Assembly: GCF_932526225.1 (NCBI RefSeq)
Contig: NC_064046.1
Span: 434,001-498,000 of the forward strand
Origin: Nematostella vectensis
Lineage: Eukaryota > Cnidaria > Anthozoa > Actiniaria > Edwardsiidae
Length of the DNA: 64,000 bases
Direction: 5' to 3'
Notes under the pieces: model-generated
The model's input: the letters and a program-made list of their open reading frames with translations, nothing else
What the model was told of the DNA's origin: nothing
The model's database searches: none
Made by a program: the position numbers and the translations under genes
In this document: positions 61,770 through 64,000 of the stretch, piece by piece
Layout of the letters: the number at the start of each line of letters is the position of its first letter
Numbering within the stretch: position 1 is the first letter of the stretch

Positions 61770-62590
61770 GGATCAGATTTTTCCAAAAAAGGTTTTTCTA
61801 GCTATACAATAAGAACTAGGATCAGATTTAAAAAAATGTTATTCCTAGCTATACAATAATAGAAACTAGGATCAGATATTTCCAAAAATGGTATGCCTTA
61901 CTATACAATAATAGGAACTACACTAGGATCAGATACTTCTAAAAAACGGTATTCATAGCTATACAATAATAGGAACTAGGATCAGATATTTCCAAAAATG
62001 GTATTTCTTACTATACAATAATAGGAACTAGGATCAGATACTTCTAAAAAAAACTGTATTCCTAGCTATTCAATAATAGGAACTAGAATCAGATACTTCT
62101 ATAAACGGTATTCCTAGTTATATAATAATAGGAAATAGGATCATATACTTCTAAAGACGGTATTCCTGGCGATACAATAATAGGAAATAGGATCAGATAC
62201 TTCTAAAAACGGAATTTCTAGCTATACAATTAAACTAGTGTCAGATACTCCTTAAACGGTACTCCTAGCTATACAATAATAGGAACTAGGATCAGATACT
62301 TCTAAAAAACAATATTCCTAGCTATACAATAATAGGGACAAGGATCAGATACTTCTAAGAAAATGGTATCCCTACCTATACAATAATAGGAACAAGGATC
62401 AGATACTTCTAAAAACAGAATTCCTAGCTTTACAAACATAGGAACTAGGATCAGGTACTTAAAAAAAAAAACGGTATTCCTAGCTATAAAATAATAGGAA
62501 CTAGGATCAGATACTTCTAAAAAAAACGGTATACCTAGCTAGACAATAATAGGAACTAGGATCAGAAAAATGGTATTCCTAGCCATCTAA
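61770..62590. repeat. 55-60 bp repeats in the intron upstream of the RGG exon
   Basis: About fourteen imperfect units of GGTATTCCTAGCTATACAAT + AATAGGAACTAGGATCAGAT + ACTTCTAAAAAAC. The first, partial unit (AGTAGGATCAGATTTTTCC) directly abuts the minus-strand acceptor of the exon at 61451-61754. One more stray unit lies at 63765-63845. Confidence 0.9.
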
Positions 62591-64000
62591 CTAAGATCGG
62601 ATGCTTCTAAAATCAAAGGGCTCTGTGAGCCAACTCGTGAATGCAAATTTGTTTTTCTAGTTATTTTCTTGTGTGCATAAAAGATATACAGGATGAATTT
62701 TGAACAAATGATGCTGGGAGTACATAAAAATGTCCTTTCTTTTCGATGTGATGAAACACCAGAAACAGTTGTTTGATTATTTATTATTATCATAAAAAGT
62801 AAAGAAAAAAAGTAAAAAATTTAGACGTCACAAGTAGGGATCGAACCTCTGGTCTCTGACGCCTTAGACAAGCGACAGAACTACTATACCACGGAGGCAT
62901 TGCCGAAGTAACCCCTGAGTAAAATTAGTTTTTATCCTTATTGGTAGCTCACCGTTTGAACTGCTTTTGCTAGCATGTCAAATTTCTCCCTATTCTTTCC
63001 AGAAACAGAAGTTAAATACCCGACATAATTAATCAAGCTACAGTCATATGTATTTTAAGCATGTCAACATTCTAGAAATTCGCAAAATCGTTATTGATCA
63101 TTTCTTGATGAATAAGCGTGTTTGATGAGTTTTGTTTGATATTTAGTACTTAACTTATAAAAAAAGGATTATGGAAAAAACAACTTGTGTAAATCCATAC
63201 TATTTTTCTTGACCTGCAAACAGAGGCTCTCTTTTATTACCCTGCAAAGAAAGGCCCTGCTAACAGAGGATTTTCCCTTGTGTTTCTGACTTTAAAAGTC
63301 GCAGCTTTGGCTATTCGCTCTTTCAGCACAAAATCACTCTTTCAGCTTAAATTCAAACAAATCTTCAAGTGCTAGAACAAGGAGAATTAAAAGCTTTGCT
63401 AGCATTTTACTTGTTTCATAAACTAACAACTTGAATTAAACTAAAACTCAGTAACGAAGGCGCATGCGCACACTCAACCAACATTGAAGACTTTTCTGTA
63501 AACACTAGCTTATATATACTTTACGGCTATAACACGTAGTGACCGTAGCGGTCACAGGTCGATGACAAGGCTCTTTTATAGTACTAAGCTTTAACCGGAA
63601 GTTGGTCATCGGAAGTTTACAGGAAGATCTAAAAATTGCTGTGTTGCGAAAGCACAGAAAGACCACAAAAAGTTTACAGATGATCGATCCGACAATACAA
63701 CGATCCAGTTACACAAAGTCCCTCCAATAACTTGTAAATGCTCGCAAGCATTCACGAGTTACGAGTTAAAAACTGTATTCCTAGGTATACAATAATAGGA
63801 GCCAGGATCAGAAACTTCTAAAAACATGGATATTCCTAGCTATGCAGACATTTTGCCTGGAGGTTTCTTGCATTATATAAAACAAAATAAGCTTGTAGTA
63901 TTTTTGGGTAGATGATCCGCTCTTGAGATATGATTGAACAAAGTTGCCATAGAACGGATTATCTACCAAAAAATACTAAAGCTTATTTTGTTGTATATTA
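62591..64000. other. Intronic or intergenic DNA at right edge
   Basis: No exon recognised. It contains a tRNA-like sequence (62827-62898), one isolated copy of the 55-60 bp repeat (63765-63845) and a relative of the intron 23 dispersed repeat (63905-64000). Confidence 0.4.
62827..62898 (-). repeat. tRNA-like sequence (degenerate)
   Basis: On the minus strand: A-box-like TGGTATAGTAGTTCTG, B-box GGTTCGATCCC, and a T6 run shortly after. The layout is reminiscent of tRNA-Asp/Glu, but the T and acceptor stems do not pair, so it is a tRNA-derived repeat or tRNA pseudogene. Confidence 0.5.

Noticed and set aside
62827-62898. A functional tRNA-Asp gene
   Set aside because: A and B boxes are present, but acceptor and T stems do not pair and the anticodon stem is irregular.

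Overview
This window is eukaryotic and most likely cnidarian, probably an anthozoan (sea anemone or coral). The reasons are metazoan multi-exon genes with GT-AG introns, very heavy minisatellite and MITE content, a C39-like cysteine-peptidase family and a HIRAN-like family of the kinds I associate with cnidarian genomes, and hammerhead-ribozyme repeats of the metazoan retrozyme type. I cannot name the species from sequence alone.

Layout. 52-1910 (+): the last four exons of a Gs-alpha (GNAS-type) G-protein gene. 3.7-9.2 kb: a GAT-rich minisatellite. 10055-10819 (-): an intronless class I SAM-dependent methyltransferase. 12915-13738: a short retrozyme array with three hammerhead ribozymes. 14592-51092 (+): a complete GLG1 (Golgi apparatus protein 1 / cysteine-rich FGF receptor) gene. 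I resolved 30 coding exons by hand; all phases join and give 1185 aa. Its introns hold about 18 kb of minisatellites and at least eight small DNA-transposon-like elements. 52840-57588 (-): a decayed secreted C39-like peptidase gene, split by a TA-flanked transposon (53229-56866). That transposon carries a HIRAN-like reading frame and is itself interrupted by a second retrozyme array (53291-55741, seven hammerheads). 61451-61754 (-): one RGG-box exon of a gene I cannot name, followed by a 55-60 bp repeat array in its upstream intron.

Two things stand out. (1) The 354-bp repeats are palindromically arranged retrozyme arrays. Each monomer has a complete type I hammerhead core, and each whole array is flanked by a 10-13 bp direct repeat that looks like a target-site duplication. 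(2) Several GLG1 intron minisatellites are seeded exactly on exon/intron borders. Exon 12 has an array of copied 3' splice sites on its left and about 10 kb of copied exon end plus 5' splice site on its right; exons 10 and 29 have smaller arrays of the same kind, and the RGG exon has an array ending at its acceptor. This suggests a recurrent process that amplifies splice-site-bearing DNA inside introns.

The genes appear functionally unrelated (receptor signalling, methyl transfer, Golgi/FGF trafficking). No operon-like organisation is expected or seen.
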